A DNA stretch of 64,000 nucleotides from positions 1-64,000 of the forward strand of contig NZ_NPKI01000027.1 in assembly GCF_002284565.1 (NCBI RefSeq), given 5' to 3'. The DNA comes from Mesorhizobium mediterraneum. Lineage in GTDB: Bacteria > Pseudomonadota > Alphaproteobacteria > Rhizobiales > Rhizobiaceae. The position numbers and the translations under genes are program-made. Below are positions 18,901 to 27,383 of this stretch, piece after piece. The notes under the pieces are model-generated. The model was not told the DNA's origin and did no database searches. It saw only the letters and a program-made list of their open reading frames with translations. The first letter of the stretch is position 1; each line of letters starts with the position of its first letter.

Positions 18901-19576
18901 CGCCGGCATCGAGCGAGGAGATGGCGTCGGCATAGGCCTTGAGATAACGCAAGGCATCGGCCTCTGTTCGAGCCGCCTCGCCCAGCATATCGAAAGAATA
19001 GAGATAGCCCTTCTGGGTCATCGGCCGGCCGCGCTTGACGGCCTCGGCAATCGTGCGGCCGAGCACGAACTGCTCGCCCATTTCACGCATGGCGGCGGCG
19101 ACTGCCTTGCGGATGACCGGCTCGCCCAGCCGGCGCACCATGGCGCGCAGCGTGCCTTCGATGCCGCCCTCGCCTTCGTCGAGCACCCGGCCTGTCAGCA
19201 TCAGCGCCCAGGTCGACGCATTGATGAAGATCGAGCTCGAGCCGCCTGAATGCGCCGACCAGTCATGCGGCGCGATCTTATCGGCGATGAGGTCATCCAT
19301 CGTCTCGGTGTCGGGCACCCGCAGCAGCGCTTCGGCCAAGCACATAAGCGCGACGCCCTCCTTGGTGGAGAGGCCATAGGCGGACAGGAAGACCTCCATC
19401 AGCCGTGGATCGGACGAGCCGCGCACCGCCCGCACCAGATCGGCGGCGCGGGCCGAGATCGCCTTTCGGTCTTTCCCCGAAAGCCCCGTCGCCTCGGCCA
19501 GCCGCTTCACGGCCTCGTCTTCATCAGGCAAATAATTGGCACGGATCTGCTGGCGGATGGCTTCGAGCGCTGGCAT
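15965..19576 (-). CDS. putA: bifunctional proline dehydrogenase / glutamate-semialdehyde dehydrogenase PutA
   Basis: 1203 residues. The order is an N-terminal arm, an FAD proline dehydrogenase barrel (about 120-470, with VRLVKGAYWDTEIKRAQ at 341-357), an aldehyde dehydrogenase domain (about 545-1010, general-base Glu in AETGG at 775 and nucleophile Cys809 in SAGQRCSALR), then a C-terminal ALDH-like tail. It oxidises proline to glutamate with channelling between sites. It lacks the ribbon-helix-helix DNA-binding domain of E. coli PutA, so it is not self-regulating; the divergent Lrp-type gene is the likely regulator. Confidence 0.96.
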   Translation of the reverse strand: MPALEAIRQQIRANYLPDEDEAVKRLAEATGLSGKDRKAISARAADLVRAVRGSSDPRLMEVFLSAYGLSTKEGVALMCLAEALLRVPDTETMDDLIADKIAPHDWSAHSGGSSSIFINASTWALMLTGRVLDEGEGGIEGTLRAMVRRLGEPVIRKAVAAAMREMGEQFVLGRTIAEAVKRGRPMTQKGYLYSFDMLGEAARTEADALRYLKAYADAISSLDAGANGPDIRQNHGISVKLSALHPRYEITQKEKMLPVMAARLLSLALAARHSRMGLNVDAEEADRLDLSLDVIERVLAEPELAGWNGFGVVVQAYGPRAAFTIDWLYALAKKYDRTIMVRLVKGAYWDTEIKRAQTLGLDGYPVFTRKANTDVSYLACAKKLLSMTDRIYPQFATHNAHTVAAILSMAGDRDSFEFQRLHGMGEALHETVRRAEGTRCRIYAPVGAHSDLLAYLVRRLLENGANSSFVHQLTDEEVEPEDIARDPLETVEKQGPAANPAIARPSAIFGASRRNSKGFDITDPVTLAAIDQAKTEFSGPDRWHAKPITRAAGYGKQRPVVNPAKPDEVVGTVSEASAKQVATALRIAVEAQPAWARRAVPERAAILNRAADLYEANAVEFFALASREAGKSLADGVAEVREAVDFLRYYAAEAANAEPGTEARGVIACISPWNFPLAIFTGQIAAALVTGNSVIAKPAEQTPLIAFRAVELLREAGVPEDVIQLLPGDGPSVGGPLTADPRIAGVCFTGSTEVAKLIEKQLAETAAPDAMLIAETGGLNAMIVDSTALPEQAVRDILASAFQSAGQRCSALRVLYVQKDVEKKMLEMLKGAMEALSLGDPWQISTDVGPVIDDEAQKSIRDYCTEMGLQGRLIAKLEAPKNGRFMAPHVFRVKGIEEMEREVFGPVLHVATFDADDIDAVIAAINRKGYGLTFGLHTRIEGRAQHFVDGIHAGNIYVNRNQIGAVVGSQPFGGEGLSGTGPKAGGPHYLRRFRKGPQAGAPILDGRKVTATELADNLPDPALGGWSTRADRVAVLRKHLRGKGAAAIGAAASIDFGQVDLPGPTGEANTLSLSPRGRVLCLGPDADTLLAQTIQALAAGNAVLAVAPGAPAALSSLTGKGLPLAAIDGRPDPVEARSLRVDVVAFSGTPEAARIVRKVIADRAGPIVPLVSEVLNPAAYAHERAVCVDTTAAGGNASLLAAA

Positions 19577-19701
19577 GACGGTCCTGTAGAGCGAGCATCA
19601 GGGAGCGGGCCGGCGGTCACCGGGCCGAATGGCGCAAGCTAACATAAACCTTGATCTCAGTCGGTCCAAAGAAATCGACAGTGCAGGCCGATTGATCTAT
19701 C

Positions 19702-20190
19702 ATGATGACTGATCCCCGCCAATTGACCAGAATTTCAATGACAGAAGACCAATTGGACCGCATCGACAGGAACATCCTGTCGGCGCTAGGCAGCAATGGC
19801 CGGCTTTCCATGTCGGAACTCGCGGCAAAAGTCGGGCTGTCGAAGACGCCGGTGCAGGCGCGGGTCAAGCGGCTGGAAAAGGACGGCTTTATCAGGGGCT
19901 ACCAGGCGATCATCGACCGCGAGCGCATGGGCGAAGGCCATGTCGCTTTCGTCCAGGTGAAACTGTCGGACACCCGCTCAGCCGCGCTCGATGCGTTCAA
20001 CCGCGCGGTGCAGGCGGTGCCGGAGATCGAGCAGTGCCATATGATGGCGTCGAGCTTCGACTATCTGCTGAAGGTCCGCACCACGGACATCGCCGCCTAT
20101 CGCCGTGTGCTCGGCGAGCGCATCTCGGCCCTGCCCCACGTCGCCCAGACCTCGACCTTCGTGGCGATGGAGACGGTGAAAGACCGGTAG
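19702..20190 (+). CDS. putR: Lrp/AsnC-family regulator, probable activator of putA (PutR)
   Basis: 162 residues; a second ATG at 19738 (MTEDQLDRIDRNIL) would give the more usual family start and length of 150. An N-terminal HTH (GRLSMSELAAKVGLSKTPVQARVKRLE) is followed by an AsnC/RAM ligand-binding domain (YLLKVRTTDIAAYRRVLGERI). It is divergent from putA with 125 bp between them. In alphaproteobacteria PutR of this type activates putA in response to proline. The symbol is given from this context. Confidence 0.82.
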   Translation: MMTDPRQLTRISMTEDQLDRIDRNILSALGSNGRLSMSELAAKVGLSKTPVQARVKRLEKDGFIRGYQAIIDRERMGEGHVAFVQVKLSDTRSAALDAFNRAVQAVPEIEQCHMMASSFDYLLKVRTTDIAAYRRVLGERISALPHVAQTSTFVAMETVKDR

Positions 20191-20220
20191 GCGCGCTGTT
20201 GCGGTAACGTCGGCGGGACA

Positions 20221-20254
20221 GCGCCCCTCTGTCCTGCCGGACAGAGGGGGGCGC
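20221..20254. repeat. short palindromic repeat (hairpin), same family as 48857-49011
   Basis: CCCCTCTGTCC (20224-20234) pairs with GGACAGAGGGG (20239-20249) around a 4-base loop. The core, including CTGTCCTGCCGGACA, is also the outer part of the long inverted repeat at 48857-49011. It lies between the convergent putR and peroxidase genes and could stop transcripts from both sides, though no T-run follows. Confidence 0.65.
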
Positions 20255-20288
20255 GAAGGATCGCTACCGAGTAGCCTTTCTGAGCCGT

Positions 20289-21488
20289 TCACTCGGCCAG
20301 CGTCTTCAGGAACGCCACCACCGCCCCACGCTCGCGGTCCGAAAGCTGCAGTGGGTGGACCTCGGACACACCCTCGACACTGGTCGGCGCCTTCGAATAA
20401 TGCGCCACCACTTCGTCAAGCGACGAGAACTGCCCGGCATGCATGTAAGGCGGCCGGGTGGCGGCGCCGCGCAGCGACGGTGTCTTGTAGGCGCGGACCA
20501 GTTCCGGTCCGGCCTTGACCATGAAGCGCAGCTCGCCGCAGGCGCTGGCGTCGCCATCGCGAAAGGCGCCGAAACAGTTGAACGGATCGGCCTCGACTTG
20601 GCGTACCGCATCTATGCGGCCGCGATCCGGCGGCAAATTCGCAACCGGCGGCACGCCGGTGTTGTGAAAACTGCTGTCGGTGAAGCGCGGCCCGGTGTGG
20701 CATGTCACGCAACTGGCTTTGCCGATGAACAGTTTCAGCCCGAGGATTTCCTCAGGCGAAAAGGCATCGTCGCCTTGCGGCTGTATACCGGTAGCCAAGG
20801 CGGCGGCGAACCGGTCGAAGCGCGTCTGCGGCGGCGCGATCGATCGCTCGAAGGCGGCGATCGCCTTGCCGATATTGGCGAAGACGCGGTTGACGGCCTC
20901 GGCCTGCGCAGCGGACATGGCGTTCCACGCCGCTTTCTCGGCATCGCTGCCGAGCGGACTGGCATTGGCCGGCACGGTCGAAAGGTCGGGCAGCGGCCCG
21001 AAGATGCGCTCATAGCGCTCGCCGAATCGCGCCTTGATATAGTGCGCGTAGGCGGCGCGATTGCCGGCCTGCTCCAGCGGATTTTCCAGCGGCGTCAGCG
21101 CCTGCGCCCAAAGACTGTCGCGCCGCCCGTCCCAGAAGAACCATGGATCATGCGCGACGCCGGCCAGCGGCATGGTGCGCCGGTTGGTGCGGCCGACGCC
21201 GACCGCTTGCGGCAGGTCGTCCTGGAACTGCCGGTCGATCTTGTGGCAGGTCGAGCAGGAAACCTTGCCATCGCCGCTCATCCCGACCTCGAAGAACAGC
21301 GTCGAGCCAAGCGCGGCGGCGGCCGGCACATCGGCGAAGCGGTTGGTGGTGTCGGTTTTCAGCGGCGGCAGCGCCGACAGTGCCAGTGAGGCGATGGTCT
21401 TCTTTTCGGCATCGGAAAACTCCGGCTTGCCGCAGCCGGCAAGCACGGCCATCGCCAGCAGCGCGAGAAGACGCGAGAATCGGCTCAT
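20289..21488 (-). CDS. di-haem cytochrome-c peroxidase-family lipoprotein
   Basis: 399 residues. The N terminus carries a lipobox (LAMAVLAGCGKP), so the protein is probably a periplasm-facing lipoprotein. Two c-haem sites are visible, CSTCH near residue 79 and CVTCH near residue 260, the usual spacing of CcpA/MauG proteins, and a late PPYMHAGQFSSLDEVVAHY segment is typical. Such enzymes reduce hydrogen peroxide with electrons from cytochrome c, or modify partner proteins. The gene follows a YtkA-like gene by 13 bp on the same strand. Substrate not determinable. Confidence 0.88.
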   Translation of the reverse strand: MSRFSRLLALLAMAVLAGCGKPEFSDAEKKTIASLALSALPPLKTDTTNRFADVPAAAALGSTLFFEVGMSGDGKVSCSTCHKIDRQFQDDLPQAVGVGRTNRRTMPLAGVAHDPWFFWDGRRDSLWAQALTPLENPLEQAGNRAAYAHYIKARFGERYERIFGPLPDLSTVPANASPLGSDAEKAAWNAMSAAQAEAVNRVFANIGKAIAAFERSIAPPQTRFDRFAAALATGIQPQGDDAFSPEEILGLKLFIGKASCVTCHTGPRFTDSSFHNTGVPPVANLPPDRGRIDAVRQVEADPFNCFGAFRDGDASACGELRFMVKAGPELVRAYKTPSLRGAATRPPYMHAGQFSSLDEVVAHYSKAPTSVEGVSEVHPLQLSDRERGAVVAFLKTLAE

Positions 21489-21501
21489 CTTGCTCTAGCG
21501 C

Positions 21502-22068
21502 TCACAGCAGCACATTGAAGACGACCGTGTCGGATCCGGCCGCCGCGGAAATGGCGAAATGCAATTGCCACAATCCGCTCATCGTGAATTTCACCCCGTC
21601 GATGCGATAGCACCCGTTGCCCAGGTAGTCGGTCGCCTGCGGGCTGGTCGGCAGGCCGTGCCTGTGCTGCGGCATGCCCCCGGAAATCGTGATCGCTGCC
21701 CCTTCCACCGGGGTTCCCGCACCTGTCTTGAGGGTCAGCAGCCAGGATTGCAGCTCGCCTTGCCGGATAGCGCCCCGCTCCGGTTCGAAACTGGCCACAA
21801 ACAGCCCGTGCGCTGTCTTTTTCGAGCGCGCAATCTCGGAGCTGGCAAGCCGAGGCGCTTGCGGCGCCGTCAGATAGACGGCGGCAAGAATGCCAGCCAG
21901 CAAGGCGGCCAGACCAAGACCTGCCAAAACATAACGCCATAACGATGCCAAACCGTTTCCTCTTCCGGAGATAACGTCTCGCTGGGCAGATTGCGTCCCG
22001 CCGCTCAGTTGAGAAAACACATCTGGCGCAAAATCCGCTGACGCCAAGCATGGCGCTGCCGGCCGCAA
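21502..22068 (-). CDS. membrane-anchored YtkA/FixH-like protein
   Basis: Up to 188 residues from a TTG; another TTG near 21955 preceded by GAGGAAACGG would give about 150 residues and a cleaner N-terminal membrane helix (WRYVLAGLGLAALLAGILAAVYL). The soluble part is a beta-sandwich with PQHRHGLPTSPQATDYLGNGCYRIDGVKF, the YtkA-like pattern. This domain often accompanies di-haem peroxidases and copper-handling proteins; here it precedes the peroxidase gene by 13 bp. A periplasmic accessory role is inferred. The start is unresolved. Confidence 0.68.
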   Translation of the reverse strand: MRPAAPCLASADFAPDVFSQLSGGTQSAQRDVISGRGNGLASLWRYVLAGLGLAALLAGILAAVYLTAPQAPRLASSEIARSKKTAHGLFVASFEPERGAIRQGELQSWLLTLKTGAGTPVEGAAITISGGMPQHRHGLPTSPQATDYLGNGCYRIDGVKFTMSGLWQLHFAISAAAGSDTVVFNVLL

Positions 22069-22104
22069 AAAGCTACAGCACCGGAATCACGCGGAGAGAG
22101 ATAC

Positions 22105-23025
22105 ATGACAGGAAACGGCGTCGCCTCGATCGGTGAATGCATGCTCGAACTTTCAGGCCAGGCCGGGCCGAACTGGCGCATGGGCTTTGCCGGCGACACG
22201 TTCAACACACTGTGGGCGCTGCATGCGCTGAGCGGCGACCGGCCGGCAACCTATGTGTCGGCCTTCGGCGACGACCCGTTCTCGCGCGACCAGATCGGTT
22301 TCTTCGGCGAAAATGGCATCGGCATCGGCGCCAGCCCGATCATAGCAGGCGCCCGGCCCGGCCTCTATGCGATCACGCTGACCGGCGCCGAACGCTCCTT
22401 CACCTATTGGCGCGGTGATGCGGCCGCACGGCAGCTTGCCTCCGACGCGGTTGCCTTGGCGAAAAGCCTTGAAAATCAGGCGCTTGTTTACTTCTCCGGA
22501 ATCACTTTGGCAATTCTGAACGACGGCGCGCGCAAGACCCTGCTGGCGGCGGTGGCCAAGGCGCGCGCCGCCGGCTCGCTTGTCGCCTTCGATCCCAACT
22601 ACCGGCCGCGGTTGTGGCACCGGCGCGAGGAAGCGCAGGCAGCGATCCTCGATGCGCTCGCAGTCACCGACATCGCGCTGCCGACCTTTCCCGACGAGCA
22701 AATGCTGTTCGGCGACGCCGCACCGCAGGCAACCGCCGAGCGGCTGGGAGAGCTGGTCGGCGAAGTCGTCGTCAAGAATGGCGAGGAGCCGGCACTGATC
22801 GCCGCAAGCGGAATGCTACGGCCCGTTCCGGCCGTGCATGTCACCGCCCCCGTCGACACGACCGGCGCCGGCGATTCCTTCAATGGCGCCTATCTCGCCG
22901 CCCGGCTTGCCGGTCATGCCCCGACCGAGGCCGTGCTGCGCGCGCATCGCGTCGCCGCAGCTGTCGTCCAGGTGCGCGGCGCGCTGGCGCCGTTCGAGAC
23001 GTTAAGGGCAGCGTTCGAAGATTAG
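22105..23025 (+). CDS. PfkB-family sugar kinase, probable 2-keto-3-deoxygluconate kinase
   Basis: 306 residues with the ribokinase fold. The N terminus has VASIGECMLEL and GFAGDTFNTLWAL, the C terminus DTTGAGDSFNGAYLAARLAG with the catalytic Asp and anion hole. The GECMxEL..GDTxNTxxYL pattern resembles KdgK, which phosphorylates 2-keto-3-deoxygluconate in pectin/alginate breakdown and the Entner-Doudoroff branch. No other pathway gene is adjacent, so substrate is by similarity. The ATG at 22105 has GGAGAGAG upstream. Confidence 0.8.
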   Translation: MTGNGVASIGECMLELSGQAGPNWRMGFAGDTFNTLWALHALSGDRPATYVSAFGDDPFSRDQIGFFGENGIGIGASPIIAGARPGLYAITLTGAERSFTYWRGDAAARQLASDAVALAKSLENQALVYFSGITLAILNDGARKTLLAAVAKARAAGSLVAFDPNYRPRLWHRREEAQAAILDALAVTDIALPTFPDEQMLFGDAAPQATAERLGELVGEVVVKNGEEPALIAASGMLRPVPAVHVTAPVDTTGAGDSFNGAYLAARLAGHAPTEAVLRAHRVAAAVVQVRGALAPFETLRAAFED

Positions 23026-23088
23026 CATCAAAACGCAATCAGACCGGCTGCCGCCAATGGGCGGCAACCTTGCAGCCCAAGGCGGTCG

Positions 23089-24135
23089 CTATCCGCGCTT
23101 TTCGATGACGCCATATAGGACGTTGCGGTTCTCGCCAAAGAACACCTGCGCCTCGACGGTGTTGCGGTCGACGCTGGCATTGATGATGTCCCACATATCG
23201 GCCTCCGACCGCAGCAGCAGCAGCCAGTTCATGAACGTCTCCCGGTAGCCGGCGTCGGGGTTGCCCTCTGCGTAGTTCGCGAACAGGAATGTCCCGTTCG
23301 GCTTCAACATCTGCAGGCAGGTCTTCGTGAGCTTCACGGCGACGTTGTGCGCAAGGTAGTCGTAGAGGCCAGAGGCGTAGATGAAGTCGAACTTGCCAAG
23401 CTTGTGGCCCCTCGTGAGCACGGTTCGTACCGAGCCGTCGATGGCCTCGACCGCGGTGCCCTGGAAGTCGCGCGTGATCAATCCAACGCTCTGAGGATCC
23501 TGATCGAGCGCAACCCAGCGCTTGAGACGGCCCTCTTGTAAGGCGGCCGAGCGATTGGCCTCCCGTAAATGGCCGGCCGCAATCGCCAGGACCTCGGCTT
23601 GCGGTCCATTCTTGGCCGCAATCTCATCGACATACCGGGTTAAAAGATCGCGTCGCTCCCGTGCCGCGATGCACGACGGTACATCCTTGGTGTGGCTATA
23701 GAGTGCCTTGCCGATCTCCGAGGCGCTTGCCACGCTCTCGGCCACGTGCGGATCACAATAGATATAGTCGAGCAACTGCGCGTCGCCAGAATAACCTCTT
23801 GGCTTGTCATGGGACCACCGCGTGAGCGGATCCTCGAGAAAGTACTCCAAGATCGGGTGGTTCTGCACTACCGGTATCAATGCTTGCCAAACGTCCGGAT
23901 GAACCTTGGAACGGGTTGCGTCGAGGTACGACATCAGCCGACGGATGATCTCCGCCGGGTCCTTTCGTTGCTCGACTTGCTGGTGTGTCGCGTGGAGAAT
24001 GAGCGCAAGCTCTACGCGGGCGGTTTCGAACGCTTCGCTGTGAAGACCGAGCTTTCTTCGAGGGAGACTGGCGGCGATCATCTCGGCAGTAATCAGACTT
24101 TTGCCATCAAGGATGGTTGCCACCGCAGACTCCAT
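23089..24135 (-). CDS. class I SAM methyltransferase, EF-type (3-hydroxy fatty acid methyl ester biosynthesis-like)
   Basis: 348 residues. The first half is helical and ends in DKPRGYSGDAQLLDYIYC, a motif of proteins annotated as extracellular-factor 3-hydroxypalmitate methyl ester methyltransferases. The second half is a Rossmann methyltransferase with a SAM loop at EVLAIAAGHLREA and FDFIYASGLYDYLA. The product could be a fatty-acid methyl ester signal, but no substrate is shown here. It is divergent from a GGDEF-EAL gene across a 112-bp AT-rich gap. Confidence 0.7.
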   Translation of the reverse strand: MESAVATILDGKSLITAEMIAASLPRRKLGLHSEAFETARVELALILHATHQQVEQRKDPAEIIRRLMSYLDATRSKVHPDVWQALIPVVQNHPILEYFLEDPLTRWSHDKPRGYSGDAQLLDYIYCDPHVAESVASASEIGKALYSHTKDVPSCIAARERRDLLTRYVDEIAAKNGPQAEVLAIAAGHLREANRSAALQEGRLKRWVALDQDPQSVGLITRDFQGTAVEAIDGSVRTVLTRGHKLGKFDFIYASGLYDYLAHNVAVKLTKTCLQMLKPNGTFLFANYAEGNPDAGYRETFMNWLLLLRSEADMWDIINASVDRNTVEAQVFFGENRNVLYGVIEKRG

Positions 24136-24247
24136 AATTACAATTAGTTAGATATTATCTAGATATTGCGTAAAATTTTATCTTTGCCAAGGCACATCCC
24201 TGGCATTTTAGCGGTGTCGTTAATTTCCCGCCAACCATCCTAGTTGT

Positions 24248-26428
24248 TTGAACGCCTTGCGGTTCGGATTCCCGATACGAGTTAACGAAAACCTATTTGC
24301 GCGGCTGCATATTGTTTGCGAGGCGCCGCAATCGCTGTCGCCTGAGGAGTCGGCCGGCGTGGGGGCAGAAGCTAAAAATGAGTTCGGAATGCAAAGCCCG
24401 GTTCAAATGGGGTTTGTGGTGACGAGCGACTCCGCGTCATCCGCATTGGCCGATATAGCCGATGCGGAACCGTTCGAACCGCGCTACGAGCCGCGGTCCG
24501 ACGAACTCCGCAACCTCTACCGAAAGGAATCCCAAGCGACGCGACGAACGGACGCTAGGCCAGGGCTATGGATCGCCGTTGCCATCTATCTGCTGTTTTC
24601 AGCAACCGATCTGCTGCTGATTCCGGATGTGGCAATCTATACGATCACGGCACGCTTCGTGGTCGGAGTAACTGCGCTCCTGATCTTGGAAGCACAACTT
24701 CGCCAGGGAGTCGGAACGGAATGGATTGACGTGACTTGCGCCGGAGCCATCATCTTTGGCTATGTTGGCTGGTTGTGCCCAGCGGTTATGGGTGCGGACA
24801 AGGAAAGCGTCTCTTATTATATGGTTTTCGGCACCATCTTCATGATGAGCGCTAATCTATTTTTCACATTTAAATTCAACGTGTCTATTGTAACTTCTGC
24901 TATAATATTGGTAATTTTGTATATCGTAAACTATTTTGTACCATCCACATTAACTTACAAAATGGTATTTGGAACATTCTATATCTCATGCTTCACATTT
25001 ACATCTTACGTAAACTGGAAGCTGAACGAGGAGCGCTACAACGTCTTCCTGAATGCCCTCGAAGCCAAAATCCAGCACAAGGAAGCCACCGAGCGCGGAC
25101 AGGCGCTGTTGAACCTGTCGAGAACCGATCCGCTTACAGGTCTGGAGAATCGGCGGGCGATTGACGAGAAGCTGCGGGACTACTGGAGCGACTGGCAGAG
25201 GTCTGGCAGCAGTTTTGTGGCGATCCTCATCGACGTGGACTTCTTCAAAAGGTTCAATGACTTTTACGGGCATCAAGAAGGTGACCGCTGCCTGATTCTT
25301 GTCGCCAATGCCCTTGCCGATATGATTAAGCAGCACAATGGCTCAATCGGCCGCTACGGCGGGGAAGAATTCATTGTCCTGGCGCGCATGGAGAAAAGAG
25401 AACAGGTCGCAGATATTGTGGAAGCCATCCGAAGCACGGTGGAGAACCTCGCGCTTCCCCACGAGCACCGGAGAGACGGTACCTCGGTTGTAACGGTGAG
25501 CGTTGGCGCTGCCTTCACCAGGGTCCAGACCGGCGCCAAGCTGGAAAAAATCATCCACGAGGCCGACCGCGCGCTCTATCTGGCAAAAGCAGGCGGTCGA
25601 AATTGTACGTGGCTGTTCGATCCAAACGATCCCCAGAGCAGCGATGAGAGCGAGAATATTGCGGCTTTGCTGAAGATCGCGATCGGCCAGGATCTCGTTT
25701 CACTCGTCTATCAGCCTATCCAAAATGTCGCGTCGGGCCGAGTTGAAGCCGTCGAGGCTCTGATGCGCCTCAAAATGCTGGATGGCACGTCGGTTCCGCC
25801 GAGCCTCTTCATTCCCGTCGCGGAACGAACTGGCGCTGTCCTGGCGCTCGGGCGCTGGGCAATTAGGACAGTGTGCACTGAGCTTCTGGCGGACGATCAC
25901 GTCCGTGTCGTCAGCGTCAACGTCTCTCCAATTCAGCTCAAGACGCCCGGCTTCGCAACCTCTGTTGCGGCCATTTTGAGCGAGACCGGCGTAGCCGGCA
26001 GCAGGCTGGCCTTCGAAATCACCGAAGGGCTCGAGATGGAGATGCACTCCGACATTCTTCGCTGCATCAGCGACCTAAAGCTGCTAGGGATCAGGATATG
26101 GCTTGATGACTTCGGGACCGGCTTCGCGGGCCTCTCATGGCTTCGTCTAATCGATTTCGATACCGTGAAGATTGACCGCTCGTTTCTTCATGATTGCGGC
26201 TCCCCCAGAGGCAAGGCAATGCTGCAAGACATTATTGCGCTGGTCCGAAATCGCGGCCATAAAATCCTGGTCGAAGGGGTGGAAACCGACAAGCAGATGG
26301 CCTTCATACGTGAATTCGACATAGATGAAATCCAAGGCTTTCATGTCGGCCGCCCTGCTCCCGCCGCGAGCTTTCGAGCGAGACCGGCCACCCACAAACG
26401 CCCTTTTCTGGTCGTTAAGTCCGCATGA
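24248..26428 (+). CDS. membrane GGDEF-EAL protein (c-di-GMP turnover)
   Basis: Up to 726 residues from a TTG; ATGs at 24389 and 24407 are alternatives, so the start is uncertain. Five to six membrane helices lie at about 105-255, then a GGDEF domain with DPLTGLENRR (294-303) and GGEEF (371-375), and an EAL domain with EAL at 503-505, NVS at 568-570, DDFGTG at 620-625, KID at 641-643 and EGVE at 676-679. Both active sites look intact, so it may make and break c-di-GMP. The inhibitory RxxD site before GGEEF reads KQHN and is missing. The membrane segment is unusually AT-rich at DNA level. Confidence 0.88.
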   Translation: MNALRFGFPIRVNENLFARLHIVCEAPQSLSPEESAGVGAEAKNEFGMQSPVQMGFVVTSDSASSALADIADAEPFEPRYEPRSDELRNLYRKESQATRRTDARPGLWIAVAIYLLFSATDLLLIPDVAIYTITARFVVGVTALLILEAQLRQGVGTEWIDVTCAGAIIFGYVGWLCPAVMGADKESVSYYMVFGTIFMMSANLFFTFKFNVSIVTSAIILVILYIVNYFVPSTLTYKMVFGTFYISCFTFTSYVNWKLNEERYNVFLNALEAKIQHKEATERGQALLNLSRTDPLTGLENRRAIDEKLRDYWSDWQRSGSSFVAILIDVDFFKRFNDFYGHQEGDRCLILVANALADMIKQHNGSIGRYGGEEFIVLARMEKREQVADIVEAIRSTVENLALPHEHRRDGTSVVTVSVGAAFTRVQTGAKLEKIIHEADRALYLAKAGGRNCTWLFDPNDPQSSDESENIAALLKIAIGQDLVSLVYQPIQNVASGRVEAVEALMRLKMLDGTSVPPSLFIPVAERTGAVLALGRWAIRTVCTELLADDHVRVVSVNVSPIQLKTPGFATSVAAILSETGVAGSRLAFEITEGLEMEMHSDILRCISDLKLLGIRIWLDDFGTGFAGLSWLRLIDFDTVKIDRSFLHDCGSPRGKAMLQDIIALVRNRGHKILVEGVETDKQMAFIREFDIDEIQGFHVGRPAPAASFRARPATHKRPFLVVKSA

Positions 26429-26594
26429 ATAGCGGCAGAGCGATCTGAGTAGCTGCAAGCCGTCGCCGCCGCAGAAGCGCGCTGAAGACCGGGCACTATT
26501 TAACTCACAATCGAACTCACTCAGGAGCGGGCGGCGGATCGGTGGCCCTCAGACCGGCCGTCGCCGTCCGCCCGATTCACCGAACAGGCCTGGC

Positions 26595-27383
26595 TCACGC
26601 CTTCGTGCTGGCCTCCCGGAACGCCGCCTCTCCGGCGTCCGATACCTCGACCCATTTCTTGTCGGCCGCTGCGTCGGAGCCGTAGCTGTCGTGCCAGTTC
26701 CACCAATTGTAGGCCGGGGTCTGAGGATAGCCTTCGGGCGAGTCCTCCCAGACCTCCTGCCGGCCCAGCGGCGTGATGTCGAGGTAGTTCCAGGTGCCCC
26801 CCATCTGTTCGTCGCCGCGGTTGTCGATGAAGTAGGTGCGGAACACGCGGTCGCCGTCGCGGATGAACACGTTGTGACCATGCCACTCGTCCACGCCGAA
26901 ATCGGCGTCGAAGCTGTCGGTGATGGTGAACCACGGTATCTCCCAGTCCATCCGCGCCTTCAGCCGCGTGATGTCCGCCTGCGGCGCACGCGAGACGAAG
27001 ACGAGGGTGGTGTCGCGGGCGTTCAGGTGGGCGACATGGGCGACCTGGTCGGCCACCAGGGAGCAGCCGCGGCAGGCATGGTCGGGCCAGCCGAACACTC
27101 CCGGCTCGAAGAAGGCGCGGTAGACGATCAGCTGACGCCGACCGTTGAACAGGTCGAGCAGGCTCACCTTTCCGTCAGGCCCCTCGAACGCATACGTCTT
27201 CTCCACCGCCATCCACGGCATCCGCCGGCGCTCGGCGGCCAGTGCGTCACGGGCGCGGGTCTGGGCCTTTTCCTTCACGAGCAGCTTCTCGCGGGCCGCC
27301 TCCCACGCCTGCGGCGACACGACCGGTGGTGTGTGCATGGCAGGCTGTCCGCTCTTCCGTCCGTTTCCGGCTGATGCAGTCAT
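26595..27383 (-). CDS. DUF899 thioredoxin-like protein
   Basis: 262 residues from an ATG with an AGGAGG ribosome-binding site; the frame is open far upstream but without support. The DUF899 pattern is clear: YRAFFEPG...CRGCSLVADQVAHVAHLNARDTTLVFVSRAP, a DWEIPWFTITDSFDADFGVDEWHG segment, and a WNWHDSYG tail. The fold is thioredoxin-like, with CRGC at the position of a CxxC active site. Biological function is unknown; a redox role is inferred. It belongs to an accessory-looking stretch with AraC and SDR genes. Confidence 0.85.
   Translation of the reverse strand: MTASAGNGRKSGQPAMHTPPVVSPQAWEAAREKLLVKEKAQTRARDALAAERRRMPWMAVEKTYAFEGPDGKVSLLDLFNGRRQLIVYRAFFEPGVFGWPDHACRGCSLVADQVAHVAHLNARDTTLVFVSRAPQADITRLKARMDWEIPWFTITDSFDADFGVDEWHGHNVFIRDGDRVFRTYFIDNRGDEQMGGTWNYLDITPLGRQEVWEDSPEGYPQTPAYNWWNWHDSYGSDAAADKKWVEVSDAGEAAFREASTKA

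Noticed and set aside
17201..19249. 682-codon plus-strand frame opposite putA
   Set aside because: Shadow frame of a well-supported 1203-residue PutA; no ribosome-binding site or family features.
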